Positions 28,796 through 38,564 of a stretch of 64,000 nt of DNA are shown here, one piece after another. The stretch covers positions 124,001-188,000 of the forward strand of contig NZ_JAMWEG010000005.1 of assembly GCF_025460765.1 (NCBI RefSeq), in the 5' to 3' direction. The notes beneath the pieces are model-generated. The model was not told where the DNA came from. It made no database searches and worked only from the letters and a program-made list of their open reading frames with translations. The position numbers and the translations under genes were made by a program. This DNA comes from Micromonospora sp. MA102. Its GTDB lineage: Bacteria > Actinomycetota > Actinomycetes > Mycobacteriales > Micromonosporaceae. Each line of letters opens with the position of its first letter. The first letter of the stretch is position 1.

Positions 28796-30846
28796 GACGG
28801 GTCTCCTTCTCGCGTGAGGTCCGCGTCGGGCACCGGGATCAGCTCGCCGGCCGCCCAGCGCGGCAGTTGGTCGTCGAAGTGCGGGTCGCCGGCGCGGCCG
28901 GAGGCGCCGAACGGCACCACCCAGCGGCTGCGCGATCGGTCGGTGAGGTCCCAGACGTAGCGGGCCACCGGCCCGCGCCAGCACGCGTCGGAGACCCCGG
29001 GGACGCTGGAGGTGGCGAGCACGCAGTCGGTGTCGCCGCCGAGGGTGACCCGCTCGCGCATGGCCGCCACGGCGGTGTCGACCTCGGGGGCCGCCCCGAG
29101 GTGCACGGGGTGCAGGCGGTGCCGCGCGCCCCACGCCGGGGCCGGGCCGGCGGCCGCCACCTCGGCCAGCGCCGCCGTGGCGACCGCGTCGACGTCCACC
29201 CCGAGCCGGTCCGCCCCGGCGACCAGGCCGTCGAGGGCGTGCCCGAGCCGGGCGAGGGGGTCGGTCCACGGCGCGAAGAGCGCGTCGTACCGGACCGGGG
29301 TGCGCAGCGGGCGCACCCGGGGGTGCTCGTGCAGCCGGCGGACCAGCGCGCTCCGCCAGGCCGCCCAGGCGCCGGCGTCGGTGCTGTCGGCGGCCATCCG
29401 GCCGTCCCAGGCGCGCAACCGGTCCCGCAGCGTCCGCGTGGCCGGGTCGAGGGCCGCCGGGTCGAGCCGGTCGAGCACCGCCCGCAGCGGGCCGGCCGCC
29501 AGCCGGGTGTCGACGTGCACGGCGTCGGAGGGCACGTCCGCGGCGAGCAGGTCCCGGATCCGCGCGGCGCGGTGCGGGGGCGCGAAGTCGATCCCGAGGT
29601 CGGCCACGTCGTCGCGCCGGTCGTTGGCGCAGACCGCCACGCCGGCCACCTCGACCGGCTTGGCCTCGGCGTACCGGCCGGACCACCGGTAGCGCGGTTC
29701 CCAGCCGGGCACGGGCACCCACCGGCAGCGGTCGTCGCGCAGCGGCACCAGCCCGGCGACGAGCTGCCGCACGCCGCCGTGCCGGTCGGCCACCAGCACG
29801 CTGTTGACCGGCTCGACCCAGCCGCGCAGCGCCTCGGTGACGTCGTCCACGGTCCGCGCGCGCAGCAGCGGCAGCAGCGCGTCGAAGCCGAGGTCCGCCT
29901 CGACCCGGGCGGGGGTCCGCAGGCTGAGCGCCTCGCCGGTGTGCCGGTCGTGGTCGACCACCGGGCCGCGCGGGGTCTCGATCACCTGGACCGGCTCGGG
30001 GGCGGCACCGCGGACCCGGATCCGCTCGACGTGGTGGCGGGCCGGCAGCCAGCCCTCGGCGTCCCGGACCAGCACCCGCCCGCCGTCGCGGCGCAGCCGC
30101 TCGCGGTAGACGTCCTGGTAGTCGGCCATCGCGTTGGTGACCGCCCAGGCCACCTCGCCGGCGTGGCCGAAGTGGGGCAGCCCCGGCACGCCGGGGAAGG
30201 CGAACCCGAGTACGTCGAACTCGGGGCAGGCCAGCCGGACCTGCTGGTAGATCCCGGGCAGTTCCAGCACCCGGTGCGGGTCGCCGGCCAGCACCGGCCC
30301 CCGGCCGGCGGCCGGGTCGCCGGGCACCACCCAGGCGTTGCTGCCCGACCCGCCCGGTCCCTCGACCGCGAACAGGCCGGTCGCCGCCGGGCCGAGGGTG
30401 GCGTCCACGTGGGCCCGCCAGAGCTTGTTGGGGAACGTGCCGAAGAGGATGTGCTGGACCAGGAAGACGCCGAGCGGGGACCACGGCCGCCACCGGCCGG
30501 GGGCGCAGCCGGTCGCCGCGAACTCGGGGGCGCCCGCGGCGCCCTCGGCGAGCCCCGCGTTCACCCCGTCGACGTAGGCGGTGACCCAGCGGCGGGTGGC
30601 GGGGGAGAGCCGCCGGAAGCAGCGGGCGGCGGTGTCGGCGAGGCGGGCCCGCCGGGCGAACCGGTCCCAGCCCAGTTCGGCGGGGCCGAGGTGTTCGGCC
30701 AGCCGGCCCTCGGCGCGCCACCGCTCGACCTCGATCTGCCAGGCCCGGTCGAGCGCTGCGGCGCGGCCCTGGAGCCGGGCCAGCTCCTCGACGGTGTCCC
30801 CCCACAGCTGCGGCACGCCCCAGGCGTCACGCCGGGTGCCGGTCAC
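28792..30846 (-). CDS. desG: Penicillin acylase family protein (DesG-type)
   Basis: The 684-residue protein has the Ntn-hydrolase fold of penicillin acylases, with the nucleophile Ser169 in GSGSNAWVVPG following a GGSG-like linker, and the downstream VLAGDPHRVLELPGIYQQVRL and AWAVTNAMADYQDVYRERL blocks. No signal peptide is visible, so unlike secreted acylases it appears cytoplasmic. Penicillin-acylase genes next to desABCD have been named desG and proposed to add arylacetyl groups during formation of arylated desferrioxamines; that role here is inference. GTG start. The promoter region shares an iron box with the divergent reductase gene, so it is iron-repressed. Confidence 0.82.
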   Translation of the reverse strand: MTGTRRDAWGVPQLWGDTVEELARLQGRAAALDRAWQIEVERWRAEGRLAEHLGPAELGWDRFARRARLADTAARCFRRLSPATRRWVTAYVDGVNAGLAEGAAGAPEFAATGCAPGRWRPWSPLGVFLVQHILFGTFPNKLWRAHVDATLGPAATGLFAVEGPGGSGSNAWVVPGDPAAGRGPVLAGDPHRVLELPGIYQQVRLACPEFDVLGFAFPGVPGLPHFGHAGEVAWAVTNAMADYQDVYRERLRRDGGRVLVRDAEGWLPARHHVERIRVRGAAPEPVQVIETPRGPVVDHDRHTGEALSLRTPARVEADLGFDALLPLLRARTVDDVTEALRGWVEPVNSVLVADRHGGVRQLVAGLVPLRDDRCRWVPVPGWEPRYRWSGRYAEAKPVEVAGVAVCANDRRDDVADLGIDFAPPHRAARIRDLLAADVPSDAVHVDTRLAAGPLRAVLDRLDPAALDPATRTLRDRLRAWDGRMAADSTDAGAWAAWRSALVRRLHEHPRVRPLRTPVRYDALFAPWTDPLARLGHALDGLVAGADRLGVDVDAVATAALAEVAAAGPAPAWGARHRLHPVHLGAAPEVDTAVAAMRERVTLGGDTDCVLATSSVPGVSDACWRGPVARYVWDLTDRSRSRWVVPFGASGRAGDPHFDDQLPRWAAGELIPVPDADLTREGDPS

Positions 30847-30897
30847 CGGCCGGCCGTCGCGGACACGTCACCGGCCGGCCACGTCATGAACATCAAC

Positions 30898-30916
30898 TTA
30901 GGTTACCCTTCCCTAA
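30898..30916. promoter_or_regulatory. Iron box (divergent desG / reductase)
   Basis: TTAGGTTACCCTTCCCTAA matches the DtxR/IdeR 19-mer at 15 of 19 positions. It sits 52 nt before the GTG of desG on one side and 29 nt before the reductase start on the other, so one site can control both. Confidence 0.8.
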
Positions 30917-30944
30917 CTAATCCAGACCTTACTGGAGGGGTCAC

Positions 30945-31655
30945 GTGAAGCGGAACTGGGAAGCGGTCGTGCTGCGCGTCATGGGCGGGCGGAACTTCCG
31001 GCTCACCGTGCTCGACACCGAGCCGGTCGGCGACCGGTACCGGCGGCTGCTGATGGACGGCGGCGACCTGCTGGACGCCTGCGGTGTGCACCCCACCATG
31101 TGGATCCGCCTGTGGTTCGACAACGACGGCAAGCCGCACCAGCGGGCGTACACCCTTGTCGACCCCGACCCGGCCACCGGCCGCTTCCACCTGGAGTTCG
31201 CCCTCCACGACGGGTGCGCCGCCCGCTGGGCGGAGACCGCGGCCGTCGGCGACACCATCGAGGCCACCGTCCAGGGCAGCGCCTTCGCCCTGCCCGAGCC
31301 GGCCCCGCGCCACCTCTACCTAGTCGGCGACGCCGCCTCGCTGCCGGCGGTGAACAGCCTGCTCGACGCCGCCGCCGACGTGCCCGCGACGGTCTGGCTG
31401 GAGTACGCCCACGACGGCGAGCGGGCGCTGGCGCCGCGCGCCCGCGAACACCACGAGGTCACCTGGATCCCGCGCGGCGCCGATGGCGAGGGCCTCGTGA
31501 AGATCGTCCGGGACGCGCTGCCGGCCGCCGACGACGCGCACTACTGGGTCGCCGCCGAGGCGGCCAGCACCCGGGACATCACCCGGCACCTGCGCCGCAC
31601 CCTCGGGGTCGGGAAGCACCAGGTGACCTCGCTGGGCTACTGGAGCGTCCGGTGA
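30945..31655 (+). CDS. Siderophore-interacting protein (ferric-siderophore reductase, DesF-type)
   Basis: The 236-residue protein belongs to the SIP/ViuB flavin reductases. FAD-binding RAYTLVDPDPATGRFHLEF, GDTIEATVQGSAFALPE, a nucleotide-binding YLVGDAASLPAVNSLLD and the C-terminal YWVAAEAASTRDITRHLRR are visible. It releases iron from imported ferrioxamine by reducing it in the cytosol. GTG start with CTGGAGGGG six bases upstream. It shares an iron box with divergent desG and lies 170 nt before desA, where a second, near-perfect box is found. Confidence 0.88.
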   Translation: MKRNWEAVVLRVMGGRNFRLTVLDTEPVGDRYRRLLMDGGDLLDACGVHPTMWIRLWFDNDGKPHQRAYTLVDPDPATGRFHLEFALHDGCAARWAETAAVGDTIEATVQGSAFALPEPAPRHLYLVGDAASLPAVNSLLDAAADVPATVWLEYAHDGERALAPRAREHHEVTWIPRGADGEGLVKIVRDALPAADDAHYWVAAEAASTRDITRHLRRTLGVGKHQVTSLGYWSVR

Positions 31656-31718
31656 CCGGTCGCCTGGGCACGCTGCCCATGGGACCCGCGTGTCGCCACC
31701 CGGCCTCTTGACCCTCAC

Positions 31719-31743
31719 AAGTTAGGTTAGGGTAACCTAACTT
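31719..31743. promoter_or_regulatory. Near-perfect iron box before desA
   Basis: TTAGGTTAGGGTAACCTAA (31722-31740) matches the iron-box consensus at 18 of 19 positions, and the flanks extend it to a perfect palindrome with 11-bp arms (AAGTTAGGTTA) around a GGG centre. It lies 86 nt before the desA ATG and is the strongest regulatory signal in the window. Confidence 0.9.
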
Positions 31744-31828
31744 AGCGATCACTTCCGGACCGCGCGGGATCGCGAGGCGCCGTCGCGCCGTCGCCGCCGG
31801 GTCCGCTTCCGACCACTGAGGACTGCCC

Positions 31829-33364
31829 ATGAGTCTGCCCGGAGCAACCGTTCCGGCCCCCTCGGCCGGCGCCGGCCCGGCCGCCGCCCGGGACCACCTG
31901 TTCACCGCGCGCTCGGTGGACCGCTACCGCGGCGTGCTGGCCGAGGGGATCGAGCGGGTGGCCCGCCGGGTGGCGAGCGCCGACCGGCCGTTCACAGGGG
32001 TCGGCCCGGACGACCTGGCCCCGCGCGTCGCGGCCGTCGACCTCGACCGGCCGCTCGGCGACACCGGCGCGGCCCTCGACGAGCTGCACGACGTCTACCT
32101 GCGCGACGCCGTGTACTTCCACCACCCCCGGTACCTGGCCCACCTGAACTGCCCGGTGGTGATCCCGGCGCTGCTCGGCGAGGCGGTCCTCAGCGCGGTC
32201 AACTCCTCACTGGACACCTGGGACCAGAGCGCCGGCGGCACCCTCATCGAGCGGCGCCTCATCGACTGGACGGCCGAGCGGATCGGCCTCGGGCCCGCCG
32301 CCGACGGGGTGTTCACCAGCGGCGGCACCCATTCCAACCTCCAGGCGCTGCTGCTGGCCCGGGAGGAGACGCGGACGCGGGCCGGGCTGCGGCCCGGGCC
32401 GGAGGCGCTGTCCCGGCTGCGGGTGGTCACCTCCGCCGCCGGCCACTTCAGCGTGCAGAAGGCGGCCCGGCTGCTCGGCCTCGGCCCGGACGCGGTCCGC
32501 ACCGTCGACACCGACGCGCAGCGGCGGATGCGCCCCGACGCGCTGGCCCGGGAGATCGCCCGCTGCCGGGCGGACGGGCTGCTGGTCATGGCCGTCGTGG
32601 CCACCGCCGGCACCACCGACTTCGGCAGCATCGACCCGCTGCCGCAGGTCGCCGACATCTGCGCGGCGGCCGGCGTGTGGCTGCACGTCGACGCCGCGTA
32701 CGGCTGCGGGCTGCTGGTCTCGCCGACCCGCCGGCACCTGCTCGACGGCATCGAGCAGGCCGACTCGGTGACCGTCGACTACCACAAGTCCTTCTTCCAG
32801 CCGGTCAGCTCCAGCGCCGTGCTGGTGCGAGACCGCCGGACGCTGCGGCACGCCACCTGGCACGCCGACTACCTCAACCCGGCGCGCGCCGTCGAGCAGC
32901 GCATCCCCAACCAGGTCGACAAGAGCCTCCAGACCACCCGCCGCTTCGACGCGCTCAAGCTCTGGCTCACCCTGCGGATCATGGGCGCCGACGCGGTCGG
33001 CGCGCTCTTCGACGAGGTGGTGGACCGGGCCGGCGAGGCGTGGCGCCTGCTCGACGCCGACCCGCGCTTCGAGGTGGTGACCCGGCCGACGCTGAGCACC
33101 CTGGTGTTCCGCTGGCGGCCCGCCGGACTGGCCGCCGATCTCGTCGACGACGCCAACCTGTACGCCCGCGAGGCGCTCGCCGCCTCCGGCGCCGCGCTCG
33201 TCGCGGGCACCCGGGTCGACGGCGCCCACCACCTGAAGTTCACCCTGCTCAACCCCGAGGCGACCGGGGAGGACGTCGCCGCGGTGCTCGACCTGATCGC
33301 CGAACACGCCGGCTGGTACGCCCGCACCCGCACCGCCGACGAGCTGTCCTGCCCGGTCGGCTGA
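31829..33364 (+). CDS. desA: Pyridoxal-phosphate L-lysine decarboxylase
   Basis: The 511-residue protein is a group II PLP decarboxylase. The cofactor lysine is Lys320 in [10 protein letters not shown], with HVDAAYG (287-293) and [13 protein letters not shown]. Its order with desBCD identifies it as DesA, which makes cadaverine from lysine, the first step of desferrioxamine synthesis. An AGGAC site precedes the ATG. It is the first gene of a tight operon: desB starts 22 nt later, desC 28 nt after desB, desD 11 nt after desC and the MFS gene overlaps desD. The operon is under a near-perfect iron box. Confidence 0.95.
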   Translation: MSLPGATVPAPSAGAGPAAARDHLFTARSVDRYRGVLAEGIERVARRVASADRPFTGVGPDDLAPRVAAVDLDRPLGDTGAALDELHDVYLRDAVYFHHPRYLAHLNCPVVIPALLGEAVLSAVNSSLDTWDQSAGGTLIERRLIDWTAERIGLGPAADGVFTSGGTHSNLQALLLAREETRTRAGLRPGPEALSRLRVVTSAAGHFSVQKAARLLGLGPDAVRTVDTDAQRRMRPDALAREIARCRADGLLVMAVVATAGTTDFGSIDPLPQVADICAAAGVWLHVDAAYGCGLLVSPTRRHLLDGIEQADSVTVDYHKSFFQPVSSSAVLVRDRRTLRHATWHADYLNPARAVEQRIPNQVDKSLQTTRRFDALKLWLTLRIMGADAVGALFDEVVDRAGEAWRLLDADPRFEVVTRPTLSTLVFRWRPAGLAADLVDDANLYAREALAASGAALVAGTRVDGAHHLKFTLLNPEATGEDVAAVLDLIAEHAGWYARTRTADELSCPVG

Positions 33365-33386
33365 CCGGCCCGCCCTGGAGAACCCC

Positions 33387-34679
33387 ATGTCGACCCACGA
33401 CTTCATCGCCGTCGGGCTGGGCCCGTACAACCTCGGCCTGGCCTGCCTGACCGCCCCGATCGCCGACCTCGACGGCCTCTTCCTGGAGGCCCGCGACGAC
33501 GTCGACTGGCATCCCGGCATGCTGCTGGAGACCGCCCACCTGCAGACCCCGTTCCTCGCCGACCTCGTCACGCTCGCCGACCCGACCTCGCCGTTCTCCT
33601 TCCTCAGCTACCTCAAGGAGACCGGCCGGCTCTACCCGTTCTACATCCGGGAGAACTTCTTCCCGCTGCGCAGCGAGTTCGACGCGTACTGCCGGTGGGC
33701 CGCCGCGAAGCTGCCCGGCGTCCGGTTCGGCCACGAGGTCACCGCCATCGAGTACGACCCGACGGACGACCGGTACGTGGTGCACGCCCGGGTGGACGGC
33801 CGCGAGGTCACCCACCGGGCACGGCGGCTGGTGCTCGGCACCGGCACCCCGCCGCACGTGCCGCCCGCGTGCGCGCGGCTGGGCGGCGACGTGATCCACA
33901 ACTCGCGGTACCGGGAGCACCGGACGGCGCTGCGTGGCAAGCGGAGCATCACCGTGGTCGGCAGCGGGCAGAGCGCCGCCGAGATCTACCACGACCTGCT
34001 CGCCGACATCGACACCCACGGCTACCAGCTGAACTGGGTCACCCGCTCGCCGCGCTTCTTCCCGCTCGAATACACCAAGCTCACCCTGGAGATGACGTCC
34101 CCGGACTACGTGGACTACTTCCACGCCCTGCCCGAGCCGACCCGTTACCGGCTGGAGACGGAGCAGAAGGGCCTGTTCAAGGGCATCGACGCCGAGCTGA
34201 TCAACGCGATCTTCGACCTGCTCTACGTGAAGAGCATCGGCGGCCCGGTGCCCACCCGGCTGCTCACCAACACCGAGCTGACCGAGGCGGCCCACGACCC
34301 GGAGCGCGCGACGTACACGCTGGGGCTGCACCACGTCGAGCAGGGGCGTGACTTCACCCTGGAGACCGAGGGGCTGGTGCTTGCCACCGGCTACCGCTAC
34401 CGGGTGCCCGCCTTCCTCGACCCGATCCGGGACCGGATCCGCTGGGACGGCCACGGCCGCTTCGACGTGGCCCGCAACTACAGCGTCGACCACACCGGAC
34501 GGGGCATCTTCCTGCAGAACGCCGGCACCCACACGCACAGCGTCACCTCGCCCGACCTGGGCATGGGTCCCTACCGCAACTCCTGGATCATCCGGGAGCT
34601 GACCGGCCGCGAGCACTACCCGATCGAGAAGAGCATCGCGTTCCAGGAGTTCGGCGCGCCGGCCGGGGTGGCCTCGTGA
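33387..34679 (+). CDS. desB: Cadaverine N5-monooxygenase
   Basis: The 430-residue protein is a class B flavin monooxygenase of the lysine/ornithine N-hydroxylase family: FAD motif [10 protein letters not shown] (residues 10-19), [14 protein letters not shown], the NADPH motif [10 protein letters not shown] and the C-terminal [12 protein letters not shown]. In this operon it hydroxylates cadaverine to N-hydroxycadaverine with NADPH and O2. The start is an ATG 22 nt after desA. Confidence 0.95.
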   Translation: MSTHDFIAVGLGPYNLGLACLTAPIADLDGLFLEARDDVDWHPGMLLETAHLQTPFLADLVTLADPTSPFSFLSYLKETGRLYPFYIRENFFPLRSEFDAYCRWAAAKLPGVRFGHEVTAIEYDPTDDRYVVHARVDGREVTHRARRLVLGTGTPPHVPPACARLGGDVIHNSRYREHRTALRGKRSITVVGSGQSAAEIYHDLLADIDTHGYQLNWVTRSPRFFPLEYTKLTLEMTSPDYVDYFHALPEPTRYRLETEQKGLFKGIDAELINAIFDLLYVKSIGGPVPTRLLTNTELTEAAHDPERATYTLGLHHVEQGRDFTLETEGLVLATGYRYRVPAFLDPIRDRIRWDGHGRFDVARNYSVDHTGRGIFLQNAGTHTHSVTSPDLGMGPYRNSWIIRELTGREHYPIEKSIAFQEFGAPAGVAS

Positions 34680-34707
34680 CCCCGCGGTCGCGACCGGAAG
34701 GTGGCCC

Positions 34708-35268
34708 GTGACCACGCCCGCTCACCGCCGGCACGATCCGCGCCTCGGCGAGTTCAGCCTCCGCCCGCTCGACCCGGACGCCGACGCCGTGCTGCTGCAC
34801 GGCTGGGTCACCCACCCCAAGGCGGTGTTCTGGATGATGCAGGACGCCGACGTCGCCCGGGTGGCCGCGGAGTACCGGCGGATCGCCGCGCACCCGCACC
34901 ACGACGCGTACCTCGGGTTCTGGCAGGACCGGCCGGCGTTCCTCGCCGAGCGCTACGACCCGGCCGAGGTCGAGCTGGTCGGCCTCTACGACCCGGTCGA
35001 GGGCGACGTGGGGATGCACTTCCTCTGCGCGCCCGCCGGGGCGCCGGTGCACGGCTTCACCCGCGCCGTGCTCACCACGGTGCTGGACTGGCTCTTCGCC
35101 GACCCGGCCACCCGCCGGGTGGTGGTCGAGCCCGACGTGCGCAACACCGCCGTGCACGCGTTGAACGCGGCCGTCGGCTTCACCGTCGTCGGCCCGATCA
35201 CCAAGCCCGAGAAGACCGCCCTGCTGAGCGTCTGCACCCGCGCGCAGTTCCTGGCCGCCACCCGTTGA
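34708..35268 (+). CDS. desC: N-hydroxycadaverine acyltransferase
   Basis: The 186-residue IucB-like acyltransferase has LLHGWVTHPKAVFWMM and VVVEPDVRNTAVHALNAAVGF. It acylates N-hydroxycadaverine with succinyl-CoA (or acetyl-CoA) to give the hydroxamates that DesD joins. GTG start at 34708 with GAAGGTGG upstream. It is paralogous to the acyltransferase at 28238-28795. Confidence 0.93.
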   Translation: MTTPAHRRHDPRLGEFSLRPLDPDADAVLLHGWVTHPKAVFWMMQDADVARVAAEYRRIAAHPHHDAYLGFWQDRPAFLAERYDPAEVELVGLYDPVEGDVGMHFLCAPAGAPVHGFTRAVLTTVLDWLFADPATRRVVVEPDVRNTAVHALNAAVGFTVVGPITKPEKTALLSVCTRAQFLAATR

Positions 35269-35279
35269 GAGGTACCCGC

Positions 35280-37058
35280 GTGACCACCCCCTCCGCCGCC
35301 GTCGACCACCTCACCCCCGAGCGGTGGGCCGCCGCCAACCGCCACCTGGTCCGCAAGGCCCTGGCCGAGTTCGCCCACGAACGGCTCGTCACCCCCGAGC
35401 CCCAGGGCCCCGGCCACTACCGGGTACGCAGCGACGACGGCAGCGTCGAGTACCGCTTCGCGGCCCGGCAGCTCGCCCTGAACCACTGGTGGATCGACCC
35501 CGCCGGCCTGACCCGGCACGTCGACGGGCGGGCGGCCCCGCTCGACGCGGTCGACCTCTGCCTGGAGCTGCGCGGCGCGCTCGGCCTCACCGACGCCGTC
35601 CTGCCCGTCTACCTCGAGGAGATCACCTCCACCCTGGCCGGGCTCGCCTACAAGCTGGCCCGGCCCGAGCTGACGGCGGCCGAGCTGGTCGAGGCGGACT
35701 TCCAGCGGATCGAGACCGCGATGACCGAGGGCCACCCGTGCTTCGTGGCCAACAGCGGCCGGATCGGCTGGGGCGTGCACGACCACCACCGGTACGCCCC
35801 GGAGGCCGGCCAGCCGGTCCGCCTGCTCTGGCTCGCCGCCCACCGCGACCACGCCACCTTCACCTGCGCCGCCGACCTGGACTACGACACCCACGTCCGG
35901 GCCGAACTCGGCGAGGAGACGCTCGCGGGGTTCGCCCGTACCCTCACCGGGCTCGACCTCGACCCGGCCGACTACCTGCTGCTGCCGGTGCACCCCTGGC
36001 AGTGGTGGAACAGGCTGGCCGTCACCTTCGCCGGCGAGGTGGCCCGGCGGCACCTGGTGCCGCTGGGCGAGGGACCGGACGAGCACCTGGCGCAGCAGTC
36101 GGTGCGCACCTTCTTCAACGTCACCGACCCGAACCGGCACTACGTGAAGACCGCGCTCTCGGTGCTCAACATGGGCTTCATGCGCGGGCTGTCCGCCGCG
36201 TACATGGAGCACACCCCGGCCATCAACGACTGGCTGGCCGGCCTGATCGCCGCCGACCCGGTGTTCGCGCGGACCGGGCTGTCGATCATCCGGGAGCGGG
36301 CCGCGATCGGCTACCGGCACCGGCAGTTCGAGGCGGCCACCGACCGGTACTCGCCGTACCGGAAGATGCTCGCCGCGCTCTGGCGGGAGAGTCCGGTGCC
36401 CGGGCTGGGGCCCGGCCGGCGCCTGGCCACCATGGCGTCGCTGCTGCACGTCGACCGCGCCGGCCGCTCGTTCGCCGGCGCGCTGATCGCCGGCTCCGGG
36501 CTGGCCCCCGCGGACTGGCTGCGCCGCTACCTGGACGCCTACCTCGTGCCGGTGCTGCACGCGCTGCACGCGTACGACCTGGCGTTCATGCCGCACGGCG
36601 AGAACGTCATCCTCGTGCTGCGCGACCACGTGGTCGAGCGGGTGGTCTTCAAGGACATCGCCGAGGAGATCGTGGTGATGGACCCGGCGGCCGACCTGCC
36701 CGAGGCGGTGAGCCGGATCCGGGCCGCCGTGCCCGAGGACGAGAAGGTGCTCGCCGTCTTCACCGACGTGTTCGACTCGTTCCTGCGCCACCTCAACGCC
36801 ATCCTGACCACCGAGGGGATCCTCGACGAGGAGGGCTTCTGGCGGACCGTGGCCGAGTGCGTCCGGGCGTACACGGCGTCGGTGCCGCACCTGGCCGACC
36901 GGCACGACCTGTTCGCCCCGGAGTTCGCGCTGTCCTGTTTGAACCGGCTGCAGCTGCGCAACAACCAGCAGATGGTCGACCTGGCGGATCCCTCGGCGGC
37001 GCTCCAGTTCGTCGGGACGCTGGCCAACCCCCTCGCCCCGTACGCCACGCGGCCGTGA
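35280..37058 (+). CDS. desD: Desferrioxamine synthetase (NIS synthetase, IucA/IucC family)
   Basis: The 592-residue protein is an ATP-dependent NRPS-independent siderophore synthetase. Visible motifs include GHPCFVANSGRIGWGVHD, LLPVHPWQWWNRL, TFFNVTDPNRHYVKTALSV, AFMPHGENVIL and the KD-containing VVFKDIAEEIVVMD. It trimerises and cyclises N-hydroxy-N-succinylcadaverine to desferrioxamine E or makes the linear B-type. The GTG at 35280, seven bases after an GAGAGGT site, is correct because the frame further upstream overlaps desC. Confidence 0.95.
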   Translation: MTTPSAAVDHLTPERWAAANRHLVRKALAEFAHERLVTPEPQGPGHYRVRSDDGSVEYRFAARQLALNHWWIDPAGLTRHVDGRAAPLDAVDLCLELRGALGLTDAVLPVYLEEITSTLAGLAYKLARPELTAAELVEADFQRIETAMTEGHPCFVANSGRIGWGVHDHHRYAPEAGQPVRLLWLAAHRDHATFTCAADLDYDTHVRAELGEETLAGFARTLTGLDLDPADYLLLPVHPWQWWNRLAVTFAGEVARRHLVPLGEGPDEHLAQQSVRTFFNVTDPNRHYVKTALSVLNMGFMRGLSAAYMEHTPAINDWLAGLIAADPVFARTGLSIIRERAAIGYRHRQFEAATDRYSPYRKMLAALWRESPVPGLGPGRRLATMASLLHVDRAGRSFAGALIAGSGLAPADWLRRYLDAYLVPVLHALHAYDLAFMPHGENVILVLRDHVVERVVFKDIAEEIVVMDPAADLPEAVSRIRAAVPEDEKVLAVFTDVFDSFLRHLNAILTTEGILDEEGFWRTVAECVRAYTASVPHLADRHDLFAPEFALSCLNRLQLRNNQQMVDLADPSAALQFVGTLANPLAPYATRP

Positions 37059-38545
37059 GTGCCCTCGCGGCGCCGGCCGCCCCGGTCGGGCCGGCGGTGC
37101 TCCGGCACCGCTGGTGGATCCTGGCCGTGCTCTGCCTGGCCCAGGTGACCGTGGTGCTGGACAACACCGTCCTCACCGTGGCGGTGCCGGTGCTCACCAC
37201 CGAGCTGAACGCCAGCACCAGCGACATCCAGTGGATCATCAACGCGTACGCCCTGGTCCTGTCCGGCCTGCTGATCAGCGCGGGCAGCGCCGCCGACCGG
37301 TACGGCCGGCGGCGGATGCTGCTGGCCGGGCTGGTGCTGTTCGGGGCCGGGTCGCTGGCCGCCGGGCTGGCCACCACGACCGGCCAGCTCATCGCGGCCC
37401 GGGCCGGGATGGGCGTGGGCGGCGCGCTGCTGGTCACCGCGACCCTCGCGGTGGCCGTGCAGGCCTTCGAGGGGCCCGCGCGGCAGCGGGCCATCGGGGT
37501 CTGGGCGGCGACCAGCGCGCTCGGCTTCGCCGTCGGGCCGCCGGTCGGCGGGACGATCCTGGCCCACCTGCCCTGGCAGGCCATCTTCCTGGTGAACGTG
37601 CCGGTGGTGCTGGTCTGCCTGGTGGCCGTCCGGCTGCTCGTGCCGGAGTCCCGCAAGGCCGTCACCGGCCGCCTGGACGTGCCCGGCGTGCTGCTCTGCA
37701 CGGCCGGGCTCACCGGCGTGGTGTGGGCCATCACGGCCGGGCCGGAGGAGGGCTTCGCCGCTCCGGCGGTGCTCGCCGCGGCCGTGGCCGGCCTGCTGCT
37801 GCTCGGCCTCTTCGTCGCCTGGGAACACCGGGTCGCCGACCCGATGCTGGACATGGGGCTGTTCCGCGACCCCCGCTTCACCGGCGCGGTCTCCGGGGTC
37901 GTGCTGATCACCTTCGGCGCGACCGGCGCGCTGTTCCTGCTCACCCAGCACCTGCAGTTCGTTCGCGGCTACCCGGCCTGGGAGGCCGGGCTACGGTTGG
38001 CGCCGTTCGCGCTCTCCATCGTGGTGCTCAACCTCACCGGGGTGGCCGCCGCGCTGATCCGCCGCATGGGGCGGCCGGCCGCGGTCGCCGTCGGGATGGC
38101 GCTGCTCGCCGTCGGGTTGCTGGCCGTCACGTACACCGCGGGCGACGGCTATCCGGTGCTGCTCGGGGGCCTGCTGCTGATGGGCTCCGGCTGCGCGCTG
38201 GCCAACCCGGCGATCGTCGAGGCGGTGGTGAGCGCGCTGCCGCCGGAGCGGGCCGGCGCCGGGGCGGGTGTCGACGGCACCATGACCGAGGTCGGCGGCA
38301 GCCTCGGCGTGGCCGTGCTCGGCGCGGTGCTCAACGCGCGCTTCACCGCCCTGCTGCCGGCCGCGCTGGCCGGGGCCGGCTCGTTCCCGGCGGCGCTGGC
38401 CGCCGCCGGCACCGACGGTGAGCGCGTCCTGGTCCGGGACGCGTTCCGGGTGGCGCTGGAGACCGGGCAGACGGCCGGGGCGGCGGCCGTGCTGGCCGGT
38501 GGCCTGGTCACCGCGTACCTGCTGCACCGCGCCCGGCAGCGGTGA
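37055..38545 (+). CDS. DHA2-family MFS transporter, probable desferrioxamine exporter
   Basis: The 496-residue protein has about 14 transmembrane helices and DHA2-family motifs: VVLDNTVLTVAVPVLTTEL, DRYGRRRMLLAGLVL (motif A) and GPPVGGTIL (motif C). Its GTG start overlaps the desD stop by four bases, so it is translated with the biosynthesis genes and is the natural candidate for siderophore export. DHA2 transporters usually work as proton antiporters. Confidence 0.88.
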   Translation: MSALAAPAAPVGPAVLRHRWWILAVLCLAQVTVVLDNTVLTVAVPVLTTELNASTSDIQWIINAYALVLSGLLISAGSAADRYGRRRMLLAGLVLFGAGSLAAGLATTTGQLIAARAGMGVGGALLVTATLAVAVQAFEGPARQRAIGVWAATSALGFAVGPPVGGTILAHLPWQAIFLVNVPVVLVCLVAVRLLVPESRKAVTGRLDVPGVLLCTAGLTGVVWAITAGPEEGFAAPAVLAAAVAGLLLLGLFVAWEHRVADPMLDMGLFRDPRFTGAVSGVVLITFGATGALFLLTQHLQFVRGYPAWEAGLRLAPFALSIVVLNLTGVAAALIRRMGRPAAVAVGMALLAVGLLAVTYTAGDGYPVLLGGLLLMGSGCALANPAIVEAVVSALPPERAGAGAGVDGTMTEVGGSLGVAVLGAVLNARFTALLPAALAGAGSFPAALAAAGTDGERVLVRDAFRVALETGQTAGAAAVLAGGLVTAYLLHRARQR

Positions 38546-38564
38546 CGGCGCCGGGCCCGGCCGG

